Shown here: piece by piece, positions 7,856 to 16,241 of the stretch
How the letters are laid out: every line of letters begins with the position of its first letter
How positions within the stretch are numbered: position 1 is the first letter of the stretch
NCBI GenBank assembly: GCA_910585765.1
Contig: CAJUES010000039.1
Location: 1 to 35,233, forward strand
Direction: 5' to 3'
Source: an uncultured Lachnospiraceae bacterium
Lineage (GTDB): Bacteria; Bacillota; Clostridia; Lachnospirales; Lachnospiraceae
DNA length: 35,233 nucleotides
Program-made: the position numbers and the translations under genes
The notes under the pieces: generated by a model
The model's input: the letters and a program-made list of their open reading frames with translations, nothing else
Told to the model about the DNA's origin: nothing
The model's database searches: none

Positions 7856-8467
7856 ATGAAACTTTATATCATACGTCACGGAGAGACTGAATGGAATGTA
7901 AAGAGACGTTTTCAGGGGCGGTCAGATATTCCGTTAAATGAGGAGGGCCGCAGGCTTGCCCGGATCACGTCGGACGCGTTAAAGGATGTGCCTTTTACAA
8001 GGATATATACGAGTCCGCTGAAACGCGCCTATGAGACGGCGATGATCATAAAGGGAGAGCGGGACATTCCTGTGATGGTGGAACCCAGGATCATCGAGAT
8101 CGGCTTTGGCGAGTACGAGGGGCTGTGCTGCGGAAAGGAAAATTATAATATTCCCGATCCTGAGTTTATGAATTTCTTTGATAAGCCCGAGGCGTACAGA
8201 CCGCCCAGGGGGGCGGAGGGTATCGAGGAATTAAAGGAGAGGACCGCTGATTTTTTGCAGGAAATTGTGCATAATAAGGATATGGAACAGGATACGATAT
8301 TAGTGTCGACGCACGGCGCTGCACTGCGGGGGCTGCTGTCCGATATCAACCATATAGATATCTGTGATTTCTGGAAAGGCGGCGTGCACAAAAACTGTGC
8401 CGTCACCACTGTGGATGTGAGAGACGGTAGGGCAGTCATAATCGAAGAGGGAAAGACATATTATTAA
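7856..8467 (+). CDS. Histidine phosphatase (phosphoglycerate mutase-like)
   Basis: Cytoplasmic phosphatase/mutase-fold enzyme, 203 aa. The phosphohistidine motif IIRHGETEWN puts catalytic His8 near the N-terminus, and a second core His lies in VSTHGAALRGLL near the C-terminus. YTSPLKRAYETA carries a conserved Arg pair-like region, and IEIGFGEYEG is also a family signature. Members include cofactor-dependent phosphoglycerate mutases and many small-molecule phosphatases such as CobC and GpmB types. The substrate cannot be told here, and no cobalamin genes are adjacent. Start ATG follows CGGAGGAAAAA; a longer upstream extension is not supported. A small unknown gene follows 19 bp later. Confidence 0.88.
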   Translation: MKLYIIRHGETEWNVKRRFQGRSDIPLNEEGRRLARITSDALKDVPFTRIYTSPLKRAYETAMIIKGERDIPVMVEPRIIEIGFGEYEGLCCGKENYNIPDPEFMNFFDKPEAYRPPRGAEGIEELKERTADFLQEIVHNKDMEQDTILVSTHGAALRGLLSDINHIDICDFWKGGVHKNCAVTTVDVRDGRAVIIEEGKTYY

Positions 8468-8486
8468 GAATATAAGGAACCGCAGC

Positions 8487-8822
8487 GTGAGAGGGTTCCT
8501 GACGAAAGAAGGCGTCACGATTTTGGAAAATGAGTATAGCAAGGTTAAGGTAAACAACGAGATGGATTTCTGCTCAGTCACGGAGCCGAAGGTGAAGATC
8601 AAGCTGGAGAAGGCATTTATGAGGGCGCGGGTTTCTTATTTTCTCAGGTGGGAAAAACCCAGTCTTATGTCCAAAATATTCGGCGGAGGAAAGGACAGGA
8701 TTGTATTCTGTATCAATTCCGCCCAGCTAGAGACTGCGGACGAGGTTTTGAAGGAACTTGGAGATATCGAGGGAAGCATAAAGATGCTCAGAACAAAGTC
8801 CAATAATATGATCGGTTTCTGA
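8487..8822 (+). CDS. Hypothetical protein, 111 aa
   Basis: Not recognised. It starts at GTG 8487 with AAGGAAC at a plausible distance, 19 bp after the phosphatase, so the two are probably one transcript. The protein has no signal peptide or membrane segment, is basic and contains a compact MSKIFGGGKDRIVFCI segment in the middle. The strong hairpin after it closes the transcript. The spacing, RBS and terminator support a real gene. Function is unknown. Confidence 0.6.
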   Translation: MRGFLTKEGVTILENEYSKVKVNNEMDFCSVTEPKVKIKLEKAFMRARVSYFLRWEKPSLMSKIFGGGKDRIVFCINSAQLETADEVLKELGDIEGSIKMLRTKSNNMIGF

Positions 8823-8828
8823 GCAGGG

Positions 8829-8863
8829 AACAGGCGCAAGAATGGGTGATTCTTGCGCCTGTT
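8829..8863. terminator. Bidirectional terminator
   Basis: A 15-bp perfect stem AACAGGCGCAAGAAT/ATTCTTGCGCCTGTT with a GGGTG loop, between the 111-aa gene and the oppositely oriented SH3b gene. T-runs on both sides are short, but the hairpin is very stable and serves both convergent genes. Confidence 0.8.
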
Positions 8864-8871
8864 TCGCTGCA

Positions 8872-10089
8872 TTATAGTTTGTCGTTGTCCTCATAATATT
8901 CCTCGTCAGAGTAGGTTTCGTCATCTCCATAGTACTCGTCATCGGGATCCTGCCACGCACTGTCATACCGATCGTCTGAATATTGATCGTCAGGATATTC
9001 GTCGTCAGGATATTCGTCGTCAGGATATTCGTCGTCAGCGTATCGATCGTCAGGATATTTCCCGTCAGCGTATTCATCCCCGGGATATTCCTCACCAGGG
9101 TATTCGTACTCCTCGTCCTCATCATCGTCGGAATATGGTTCGCGCTCGTCATATCCATCGTCAATGTAGGGATCTTCGTCATATTGTTCATCCCCGTCGT
9201 CGTACGCGTCCTCATCATTTTCCGGTTCTCTCTTAAAAAGACTGTACACGGAATAGCAGATCATGGCTAGTACACCCAGGACAGCGACTGTCAGGAGGAT
9301 TATGATGGGAGTGCCGAGCAGACGGGAGGTCACTTCATTGTAGTTTTCCCCGGAAGTACTGTCTTCCTCGTCCGGAACCGCGCTGGCAGGTTCATTGTCA
9401 GGGATCGCGTCGGGTGGATTTTCCGTGGCGTCTGTGCCGGGATTCTCGGGACTCTCCGCCGCGGGGGGGACTGCGGTGTTTGCGTCAGAGGTTCCTGTGT
9501 CAGGCTTCTGGGTGCTTGCGACAGGTGTGGCGGACACATAGTCTGCAAGAACATATCCGACACCGCCGGAAAACTGGATCTGATACCAGTTGTCGGCGGT
9601 CTTTCCTGTGACCGTGACTTCCTGACCGTATTGAAGGGTTCCTAACTTGCTGTGTGCTGTGGACGGACCGCTGCGGACATTCAGCCCTTTGGGGGAAGCG
9701 GCGTAGACCGTGCTCTGCATGGGGGTGACGCTGGGAGTGCCCGGGTCTGCGGGGGTGGGCAGCGGTGTGCCGGCGGCGTCATCAGAGGGCGGCTGCGGCG
9801 TGCCGGTGGCGTCTTCAGAGGGCGCAACCACCGTGATATCCGACGGGGGCTGTGTTCCCGGGACAGTGGTGTTTCCGGGTGTTTCTGCGGGCGTGGTGCC
9901 GTCGGCAGGCTGCGAAGATGTTTCCGCAGGCGTTTCGGGAGCCTGCGGAATGACTTCCGCCGCGAGCACAGGCTGCACGGGTGAGGTGGCAAACAGCATC
10001 GCAGCCGAGACGTACAGGATCGCCTTTTTGTATATATTTTTTTTGCATATATTTTTATAGATCTCTTTCTTGTAAGATATTTTACCCAC
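8872..10089 (-). CDS. SH3b membrane protein with acidic repeat tail
   Basis: Envelope protein of 405 aa. A basic N-terminus and hydrophobic stretch (about residues 22-44) form a signal peptide or anchor. A Pro/Thr-rich extracellular linker leads to one bacterial SH3 domain (about 130-190: GLNVRSGPSTAHSKLGTLQ, then NWYQIQFSGGVGYVLADYV), a fold that usually binds cell-wall peptides. A second linker and a transmembrane helix (about 260-283) follow, then a cytoplasmic tail dominated by Asp, Glu and Tyr with 5-residue repeats of the form EYPDD. The start is GTG with GGAGG 8 bp upstream. A wall-sensing or scaffold role is only inference. The acidic tail is unusual. Confidence 0.85.
   Translation of the reverse strand: MGKISYKKEIYKNICKKNIYKKAILYVSAAMLFATSPVQPVLAAEVIPQAPETPAETSSQPADGTTPAETPGNTTVPGTQPPSDITVVAPSEDATGTPQPPSDDAAGTPLPTPADPGTPSVTPMQSTVYAASPKGLNVRSGPSTAHSKLGTLQYGQEVTVTGKTADNWYQIQFSGGVGYVLADYVSATPVASTQKPDTGTSDANTAVPPAAESPENPGTDATENPPDAIPDNEPASAVPDEEDSTSGENYNEVTSRLLGTPIIILLTVAVLGVLAMICYSVYSLFKREPENDEDAYDDGDEQYDEDPYIDDGYDEREPYSDDDEDEEYEYPGEEYPGDEYADGKYPDDRYADDEYPDDEYPDDEYPDDQYSDDRYDSAWQDPDDEYYGDDETYSDEEYYEDNDKL
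8963..9111. repeat. 15-bp minisatellite in SH3b gene
   Basis: Roughly ten degenerate copies of a 15-bp unit (plus-strand CGTCAGGATATTCGT) encoding the pentapeptide EYPDD on the minus strand. Three consecutive copies near 8990-9035 are nearly identical. The unit length is a multiple of three, so copy number can change without breaking the frame. Confidence 0.85.
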
Positions 10090-10163
10090 TTGGGAGTCCT
10101 CCTTGTCCGCAAAGTATTTTGGCGCTGAGTATACGCGCTAATATTCTTGCATTCACACGATAT

Positions 10164-10172
10164 AGTATACCA
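10164..10172 (-). promoter_or_regulatory. Possible extended -10 promoter of SH3b gene
   Basis: On the minus strand TGG-TATACT reads as an extended -10 (TGnTATACT). No good -35 was found, so a chance match is possible. It would start a leader of about 70 nt before the GTG. Confidence 0.35.
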
Positions 10173-10214
10173 TGTAAACGGACAAGATTATATATTAATT
10201 TTAAATAAATTTTC

Positions 10215-10243
10215 TTGACATTTCACAATAGATTTAATACTAT
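10215..10243 (+). promoter_or_regulatory. Strong SigA promoter of valS
   Basis: TTGACA at 10215-10220, 17-bp spacer, TACTAT at 10238-10243. This is the best housekeeping promoter in the window. Transcription would begin near 10250. Confidence 0.8.
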
Positions 10244-10249
10244 TATTAA

Positions 10250-10475
10250 ATGAGTACGTTTGTATGAGCGTGTGTCAAAGGGCGTATCTGTCAGCCCCTT
10301 ATCAGAGAGGGGGACTCTGGCATGTTTTTGTCAGACTGTGAGATTATCCAAGGGAAAAAGAAACAGAGAGTATTGTAAATAGTATGCACTGGGACAAAGG
10401 TGATACAGTGCTTATTCGCCTTTTGCTGTAGAACTTACAGTGAAAGGTTTTTGTGGTTACAGGAGGGAGAATGAT
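10250..10475 (+). promoter_or_regulatory. Long structured leader of valS
   Basis: About 226 nt untranslated leader. Visible pairings include CCCC...GGGG around 10294-10314 and GCACTG/CAGTGC around 10386-10411. The AGGGTGGnACCGCG core of a T-box antiterminator is absent, and no terminator precedes valS, so tRNA-sensing control is not supported. The start at 10476 follows AGGAGGGAGA. Confidence 0.45.
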
Positions 10476-13130
10476 ATGGGGAAAGAATTGGCAAAGACTT
10501 ATGATCCGCATGGTCTGGAGGACAGGATCTATCAGAAGTGGCTGGAAAAGAAATATTTTCATGCGGAGGCTGACCGCAGTAAGAAACCGTTTACGATCGT
10601 GATTCCGCCGCCAAACATCACGGGGCAGCTGCACATGGGACATGCCCTGGACAACACGATGCAGGACATTTTGATCCGCTTCAAGCGGATGCAGGGGTAC
10701 AACGCACTCTGGCAGCCGGGAACCGACCATGCAAGTATTGCCACAGAGGTCAAGATCATCGAGAAATTGAAGGAGGAGGGGATCGACAAGCACGATCTTG
10801 GGCGTGAGAAATTTCTCGAGCGCGCATGGGATTGGAAGAGGGAGTACGGCGGACGCATCATCAGCCAGCTCAAAAAGCTCGGCTCATCGTGTGACTGGGA
10901 CAGGGAGCGCTTCACGATGGATGAGGGATGCAATAAGGCGGTCACGGAAGTCTTCTGCAAGATGCACGAAAAAGGGTACATCTACAAAGGTGCCAGGATG
11001 ATCAACTGGTGTCCGGTGTGCAACACATCGATATCGGATGCCGAGGTTGAGTACGAGGAGCATGCAGGACATCTGTGGCACATTAAATATCCGGTTCTGA
11101 ACGATGACGGTTCGGAGTCCGGTGAATATCTGACGTTTGCGACTACCAGACCGGAGACCATGCTCGGGGATACTGCGGTGGCGATCCACCCGGATGATGA
11201 GCGGTATGCCCACCTGCGGGGAAAGAAGCTGATGCTTCCGCTGATGAACCGCGAGATTCCGGTGGTGGAGGATACCTATGTCGATATGGAATTTGGGACG
11301 GGCGTCGTCAAGATCACGCCCGCGCACGATCCGAATGACTTTGAGGTGGGGAAGCGACATGATCTGCCCATCGTCAATATCATGAACGACGATGCGACGA
11401 TCAATGAGAACGGCGGAAAATATGCAGGCATGGAGCGCTATGCGGCGCGGAAGGCGATCGTGGAGGAGCTTGACAGCATGGGGCTTCTCGTCAAGGTGGA
11501 GGATTACAGCCACAACGTGGGCACGCACGACCGCTGCAAGACGACGATCGAGCCGCTTGTGAAGCAGCAGTGGTTCGTGAAGATGGATGAGCTGATCAAA
11601 CCCGCTGTGGAGGCTGTCAAAAACGGCGATATCGAGTTGATCCCGGAGCGGATGGATAAGATTTATTTCAACTGGACGGATAACATCAAGGACTGGTGTA
11701 TTTCCAGACAGCTCTGGTGGGGACACAGGATCCCGGCTTACTACTGTGACGACTGCGGTGAGATTGTCGTGGCAAAGCAAATGCCGGAAGTCTGTCCGAA
11801 GTGCGGCTGCAGCCATCTCACACAGGATCCGGACACGCTCGACACCTGGTTCTCGTCGGCGCTGTGGCCTTTCTCGACGCTCGGGTGGCCTGACAGGACG
11901 GAGGATCTGGAGTACTTTTATCCGACGGATGTGCTTGTGACGGGGTATGACATCATCTTTTTCTGGGTGATCCGCATGATCTTCTCCGGCTATGAGCACA
12001 TGGGCGAGAAGCCTTTTAAGACTGTGCTTTTTCACGGTCTGGTGCGCGATTCACAGGGCAGGAAGATGTCAAAGTCACTTGGGAACGGCATCGATCCGCT
12101 GGAGGTGATCGAACAGTACGGCGCGGATGCGCTCAGGATGACGCTGATCACGGGCAATGCGCCCGGAAACGATATGCGCTTTTACTATGAGCGGGTGGAG
12201 GCGAACCGGAATTTTGCGAACAAGATCTGGAACGCGTCGCGCTTTATCATGATGAACATGGAGGGAAAGGAGGTCACTGACGCCTCCGATTTCCTGGAGC
12301 CGTCAGACCGCTGGATCATGTCGAAGCTGAACAGTCTCGTGAGAGAGGTTACGGACAACATGGAGCACTTTGAGCTGGGCATCGCGGTTCAGAAGATCTA
12401 CGACTTTATCTGGGACGAGTTCTGTGACTGGTATATTGAGATGGTAAAGCCCAGGCTCTACAATTCGGATGACGCGGTGTCGCAGAATGCGGCGCTGTGG
12501 ACGCTAAAGAGCGTGCTGATCGACGCGCTGAAGCTCCTGCACCCGTACATGCCGTTCATCACGGAAGAAATCTTCTGCTCGCTCCAGTCTGCGGAGGAAT
12601 CCATCATGGTCTCGAGATGGCCGGAGTATGTGCAGGCGCGCAATTTTGCGGCGGATGAGAGGGATATCGAGATCATCAAGGAGGCGGTGCGCGGGATCAG
12701 AAACGTGCGGAGCGAGATGAACGTTGCGCCCTCCAAGAAAGCACGTGTGTTTGTTGTGTCCGACAAGGCGGAGGTCAGAGAGACGTTTGAGGAGGGGAAG
12801 CTTTTCTTTGCCTCGCTTGCCTGGGCGTCCGAGGTCACGATACAGGGCGACAGGGAGGGGATCGCTGACGATGCGGTTTCCGTGGTGATCGCCAACGCCA
12901 ATATTTATATACCGTTTGCGGAGCTGGTCGATATCGCGCAGGAGATTGAGCGGCTGGAAAAGGAGTCAAAACGTCTTGATGGCGAGCTTGCGCGCGTCAA
13001 CGGCATGCTGAACAACGAGAAATTTATGTCGAAAGCACCCGAGGCAAAGATTGCGGAAGAAAAGGGAAAATTAGCAAAATATGTACAAATGAAAGAACAA
13101 ATCACAGAACGGCTTGCGCAACTGAGGTGA
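10476..13130 (+). CDS. valS: Valyl-tRNA synthetase
   Basis: Class I aminoacyl-tRNA synthetase, 884 aa, that charges tRNA-Val and edits mischarged threonine. The HIGH signature is HMGH (residues 53-56) after PPPNITGQL. KMSKS is at 530-534. A zinc site is suggested by CDDCGEIVV and CPKCGC. FATTRPETMLGDTAVAIHP marks the CP1 editing domain, and WINW- and WWGH-type motifs characteristic of ValRS are present. The C-terminal anticodon-binding region ends in a coiled-coil of Glu/Lys-rich helices typical of ValRS. Start at ATG 10476, where AGGAGGGAGA is suitably spaced; an upstream in-frame extension (10440) lacks a ribosome site. fapA lies 54 bp downstream, so it may be cotranscribed. Confidence 0.97.
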   Translation: MGKELAKTYDPHGLEDRIYQKWLEKKYFHAEADRSKKPFTIVIPPPNITGQLHMGHALDNTMQDILIRFKRMQGYNALWQPGTDHASIATEVKIIEKLKEEGIDKHDLGREKFLERAWDWKREYGGRIISQLKKLGSSCDWDRERFTMDEGCNKAVTEVFCKMHEKGYIYKGARMINWCPVCNTSISDAEVEYEEHAGHLWHIKYPVLNDDGSESGEYLTFATTRPETMLGDTAVAIHPDDERYAHLRGKKLMLPLMNREIPVVEDTYVDMEFGTGVVKITPAHDPNDFEVGKRHDLPIVNIMNDDATINENGGKYAGMERYAARKAIVEELDSMGLLVKVEDYSHNVGTHDRCKTTIEPLVKQQWFVKMDELIKPAVEAVKNGDIELIPERMDKIYFNWTDNIKDWCISRQLWWGHRIPAYYCDDCGEIVVAKQMPEVCPKCGCSHLTQDPDTLDTWFSSALWPFSTLGWPDRTEDLEYFYPTDVLVTGYDIIFFWVIRMIFSGYEHMGEKPFKTVLFHGLVRDSQGRKMSKSLGNGIDPLEVIEQYGADALRMTLITGNAPGNDMRFYYERVEANRNFANKIWNASRFIMMNMEGKEVTDASDFLEPSDRWIMSKLNSLVREVTDNMEHFELGIAVQKIYDFIWDEFCDWYIEMVKPRLYNSDDAVSQNAALWTLKSVLIDALKLLHPYMPFITEEIFCSLQSAEESIMVSRWPEYVQARNFAADERDIEIIKEAVRGIRNVRSEMNVAPSKKARVFVVSDKAEVRETFEEGKLFFASLAWASEVTIQGDREGIADDAVSVVIANANIYIPFAELVDIAQEIERLEKESKRLDGELARVNGMLNNEKFMSKAPEAKIAEEKGKLAKYVQMKEQITERLAQLR

Positions 13131-13184
13131 ATGGTGGTACAATAAAGCATAAAGGGGCAGGGGTGTTTTCTCGGAGGTGAACAA

Positions 13185-14570
13185 ATGGTTAATGTCAAAT
13201 CTTATGTCAGAATAGCAGAGGATAAAAAAGAAGCGTGGCTTTACTTGTGCGCACCGGAGGAAGGCACAAGATATGAAAAGCCAGAGATCATGAGATATCT
13301 TCAGCTCAACGGGGTAGTGGCAGGCATCAATGAGTCGCACGTTGCAGCGATGTGTAAGAAACAGATTTATGACCGAGAGGTGAAGATCGCGTCCAGTGAA
13401 GAGGGGGAACCTGGAAGCGCAGGACGATTTGAATTTTTCTTTAGTACAGAGAAGCCAAAACCTGAGATTCGGAATGACGGGACGGTGGATTACAGAAGCA
13501 TGTCCCTGGTGCAGAATGTGGAGGAGGGGCAGCTGCTTGCAGTGTACCATCCCGCCGTTCAGGGGAAAGCAGGAAGGGATGTCACGGGGGCGGTCGAGAA
13601 GGCGAACACTTACAAAGAGCTCAGGCCGCTCACCGGAAAAGGGATCAGCAACGAAGAGGATCCGCATAAATATTATGCAGCCAAGTCAGGCAAAATCGAG
13701 TATGACGGTGACAATAAATTGTCGGTGGTGGAGGTGTATGAGATACAGGGCGGCTGTGACTATGCCAACAACGCTCTGGTGGATTTCAACGGTGACGTGA
13801 TCATACACGGAAATGTGGAGGCAGGCGTCACTGTGCGGGCCGGGAAGAGTCTCACGGTTGAGGGGGTTGTCGAGTCCGCGAACATATCGGCGGGCGGTAC
13901 GGTGTGTCTCAAGCGCGGGATGCAGGGAGCCGGAAAGGGTGCGATCGTCGCGGGAGGCGATATCTTCACGGAATTTATCGAGTACGCGAATGTGAGCGCA
14001 GGCGGCACGGTGCAGTCCAATGTCATACTGAACTCAAAAGTGACGGCGGGAGAGCAGATCACGCTCACGGGCAAGAAAGGCCTGATCGCCGGAGGTTATG
14101 TGCATGCGATGATGGGGGTCAACTGCCAGAACGCGGGAAACATGTCGGAGATCAAGACAGGGATCCATGTGGGGGTAATGCCTGAGATCATGGAGCAGCG
14201 CATCGCGATGAATGAGGAGTACATGAAACTGAATCAGGAGCTGGATGAGGTGGCAGCAGGTATGGCGAAGATCCTGCGTGTCAGACAGCAGACGGGAGAA
14301 CTCAGTGAACAGCTTCAGGCGCATCTCGACGATCTGAAGAAGAAAAAGAGTGATATCTATATCAAGTGTATCAGAGCCAAGAAGCAGGTTGACGATCTCG
14401 AGAGGACGATCCTAAAGTCGAGGGAAGCCAAGATCAGGATCAGCGGAAATATCCACAAGGGTACGGTGATCAGTATCGATGACAACAGGATGGTCATCAA
14501 CAGGGACACGAGTTTTATGGAGTATTCTTCACAGAATGGTGTTATTGTCGGAACGGTAGTGGTGTTATAG
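13185..14570 (+). CDS. FapA family protein (DUF342)
   Basis: A 461-aa FapA-like (DUF342) protein. The N-terminal domain (to about residue 155) precedes a long right-handed beta-helix rich in Gly and Val (for example GNVEAGVTVRAGKSLTVEGV). A coiled-coil at about 330-405 interrupts the helix, after which a last rung (GNIHKGTVISIDDNRMVIN) follows. The family includes proteins linked to polysaccharide or flagellar-type systems, but most are uncharacterised. Related polymers (bactofilin-like) are built on the same fold. GGAGGTGAACAAATG is an excellent start. No signal peptide or membrane segment is visible. It is closed by a terminator at 14578-14609. Confidence 0.85.
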   Translation: MVNVKSYVRIAEDKKEAWLYLCAPEEGTRYEKPEIMRYLQLNGVVAGINESHVAAMCKKQIYDREVKIASSEEGEPGSAGRFEFFFSTEKPKPEIRNDGTVDYRSMSLVQNVEEGQLLAVYHPAVQGKAGRDVTGAVEKANTYKELRPLTGKGISNEEDPHKYYAAKSGKIEYDGDNKLSVVEVYEIQGGCDYANNALVDFNGDVIIHGNVEAGVTVRAGKSLTVEGVVESANISAGGTVCLKRGMQGAGKGAIVAGGDIFTEFIEYANVSAGGTVQSNVILNSKVTAGEQITLTGKKGLIAGGYVHAMMGVNCQNAGNMSEIKTGIHVGVMPEIMEQRIAMNEEYMKLNQELDEVAAGMAKILRVRQQTGELSEQLQAHLDDLKKKKSDIYIKCIRAKKQVDDLERTILKSREAKIRISGNIHKGTVISIDDNRMVINRDTSFMEYSSQNGVIVGTVVVL

Positions 14571-14577
14571 GTTTTTG

Positions 14578-14609
14578 AAAGGGTTCGCGTTGAATGGCGG
14601 ACTCTTTTT
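14578..14609 (+). terminator. Terminator after fapA
   Basis: An 11-bp stem AAAGGGTTCGC/GCGGACTCTTT (two G-U pairs) with loop GTTGAATG, ending in TTTTT. It lies 8 bp after the fapA stop, so folC needs its own promoter or read-through. Confidence 0.75.
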
Positions 14610-14612
14610 ATG

Positions 14613-14702
14613 CACACGGGCACCCGGAGGAAGAATGTCAGCAGAGGCTGACGGGTGCCCTGCTCGATTTCACACGGGCACCCGGAGGAAGAATGTCAGC
14701 AG
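14613..14702 (+). repeat. 32-bp direct repeat with alternative hairpins at folC start
   Basis: Perfect 32-bp copies at 14613-14644 and 14671-14702, 58 bp apart. Each contains GGAGGAAGAATG, a complete ribosome site and start codon. The first ATG (14635) opens a different frame (short peptide), the second (14693) opens folC. CGGGTGCCC at 14652-14660 is the exact reverse complement of GGGCACCCG in both copies (14618-14626 and 14676-14684), so two mutually exclusive 9-bp hairpins can form. The second covers the first base of the folC Shine-Dalgarno sequence. Confidence 0.85.
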
Positions 14703-16087
14703 GGGAGAGGAGCAGGCAGATGGGAGAGGAGCGCGCGCGCACGTATGCAGAGATCGTTGAATTTATGGCGGCGGTGCCTAAGTTTACAACGAAGAATCCG
14801 ATGGATGAGACGAGGGGATTTTACGACTATATACAGAGTTGTGAGGACGGCAGATACAGTGAGAAGAATCTGGGAAAGCTGATCCATGTCGCCGGAACGA
14901 ACGGAAAGGGATCGGTCTGCGCGTTCCTGGAGAGCATATGCAGGGAGAGCGGTTACAGGACGGGGATGTTCGTATCGCCGCATCTTGTGACGATGAGGGA
15001 GCGTTTCCAGGTCGATGGCAGTGCGATCCCGGAGGAGACATTCGTGGAGGCTTTCGGGTGGCTTTGCGATAGGATCACCGCGTATCACAGCGTCAGACCG
15101 GAGTACTGTCCGACGTATTTTGAGCGCCTGTTTTTCATGGGGGTCTATGTGTTTGCGAGCGCCGGTGTCGACGTCATGATAGTAGAGACCGGGCTCGGGG
15201 GGCGCCTTGACACGACGAATGTGGTCAGGAATCCGGCGGTGACGGTGATCACGGAGATCGGGCTGGATCACATGGCTTATCTGGGAGATACGATCGGGGC
15301 GATCGCCTCTGAGAAGGCGGGGATCATCAAGCCGGGCGTGCCTGTCGTATTTTCAGACAGAAAAAGGGAGGCATCTGACGTGATCTGTCAAAAAGCGGTG
15401 GAATCTGGCTGCGAGTGTCACGCAGTGTCGGAAAATGACTATAAAATAAATGAAATTTCGAAAAAATTCATTGATTTTTCCGTTGTCAGTCGTTATTATG
15501 ATTATGGTAGACTGATAGCGGACACCACGGCGGTCTACCAGGCGGAGAACGCGGCTGTCGCCGTCCGCACATGTGAGGTGTTAGAAAAAGAATGTGGTTT
15601 TGACAAGATTACTGCAGGATCCATAAAGAGGGGGATCAAAAAGATGCGCTGGGCGTGCCGTATGGAAGAGGTGAGTCCGGGGGTCTTTATCGACGGAGCG
15701 CACAATGAGGACGGGATCGCGGCTTTTGTGCAGTCCCTGAATATGTCGCCGGAAAGCTGTGTGCTTATTTTTTCCGTTCTGCGGGACAAGCAGTATGATA
15801 AAATGATAGAGATGCTCTGCAGCCTATCCTTCGTTACGGATTTCGTGATCACGCATATTCCCGGTGAGCGGGGCGCTGATCTGGAGGAGATCGGGTCGGT
15901 ATTTTCCCAATATGCCAACAAACATACACAGAAGATATATACTTTTGAAGCGATAGAGGATGCGCTTGCCTATGGCATGTCAGTCAAAAGAGAGGGCGGG
16001 GGAAGGGTGTACATCGTCGGATCGCTGTACCTGGCGGGTGTTGTGTCTGACTGTATGCGCAATGAGGTACTAAATGGAGGGTTATGA
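14693..16087 (+). CDS. folC: Folylpolyglutamate synthase / dihydrofolate synthase
   Basis: Cytoplasmic Mur-ligase-family enzyme, 464 aa, that adds glutamate to folates (and dihydropteroate in many bacteria). The ATP loop HVAGTNGKGSVC (Gly68 to Ser74) and VETGLGGRLDTTN are family signatures. WACRMEE and FIDGAHNEDGI (C-terminal domain) are also present. The start is chosen at ATG 14693, in repeat copy 2, because GGAGGAAGA is ideally spaced; a longer frame back to 14594 contains no ribosome site and includes repeat DNA. A later start at ATG 14720 is conceivable. The stop overlaps the next small ORF by 4 bp (ATGA). Confidence 0.93.
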   Translation: MSAGERSRQMGEERARTYAEIVEFMAAVPKFTTKNPMDETRGFYDYIQSCEDGRYSEKNLGKLIHVAGTNGKGSVCAFLESICRESGYRTGMFVSPHLVTMRERFQVDGSAIPEETFVEAFGWLCDRITAYHSVRPEYCPTYFERLFFMGVYVFASAGVDVMIVETGLGGRLDTTNVVRNPAVTVITEIGLDHMAYLGDTIGAIASEKAGIIKPGVPVVFSDRKREASDVICQKAVESGCECHAVSENDYKINEISKKFIDFSVVSRYYDYGRLIADTTAVYQAENAAVAVRTCEVLEKECGFDKITAGSIKRGIKKMRWACRMEEVSPGVFIDGAHNEDGIAAFVQSLNMSPESCVLIFSVLRDKQYDKMIEMLCSLSFVTDFVITHIPGERGADLEEIGSVFSQYANKHTQKIYTFEAIEDALAYGMSVKREGGGRVYIVGSLYLAGVVSDCMRNEVLNGGL

Positions 16088-16230
16088 TGATAGATTTTGA
16101 GGAAGAATTGAAGAAGTTCCATCCCAGCCTTGAGGTGGAGGATGTGGAAGATACAGTTGGGAATCAGGATGTGACAGATCTTGCAGACGTGCTGGTGAGT
16201 CTGGTGAAGGAATCAAAGGAAGAGGAGTAG
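16084..16230 (+). CDS. Small acidic protein, 48 aa
   Basis: Not recognised. Reading: MMIDFEEELKKFHPSLEVED..., ending KEEE. Start ATG 16084 overlaps the folC stop (ATGATGA), and GGAGGG is just upstream, so it is likely coupled to folC. It is rich in Asp and Glu, has no membrane segment and ends 11 bp before the next gene. Placement and start signals support a real small gene. Confidence 0.6.
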   Translation: MMIDFEEELKKFHPSLEVEDVEDTVGNQDVTDLADVLVSLVKESKEEE

Positions 16231-16241
16231 GGGAGCTGTAT

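Noticed and set aside
8963..9111. CRISPR array
   Set aside because: The unit is only 15 bp with no spacers, and it codes for a pentapeptide repeat in a real gene.
10250..10475. T-box riboswitch for valS
   Set aside because: The conserved antiterminator core (AGGGTGGnACCGCG) is missing, and no terminator lies before the gene.
10884..12035. Long minus-strand ORF opposite valS
   Set aside because: It mirrors the valS coding frame, with the same kind of biased composition and no start signal.
14635..14760. Short ORF from the first ATG in the folC repeat
   Set aside because: It could be translated from a good ribosome site, but it is only about 41 codons of biased text in another frame. I treat it as a possible leader peptide, not a gene.
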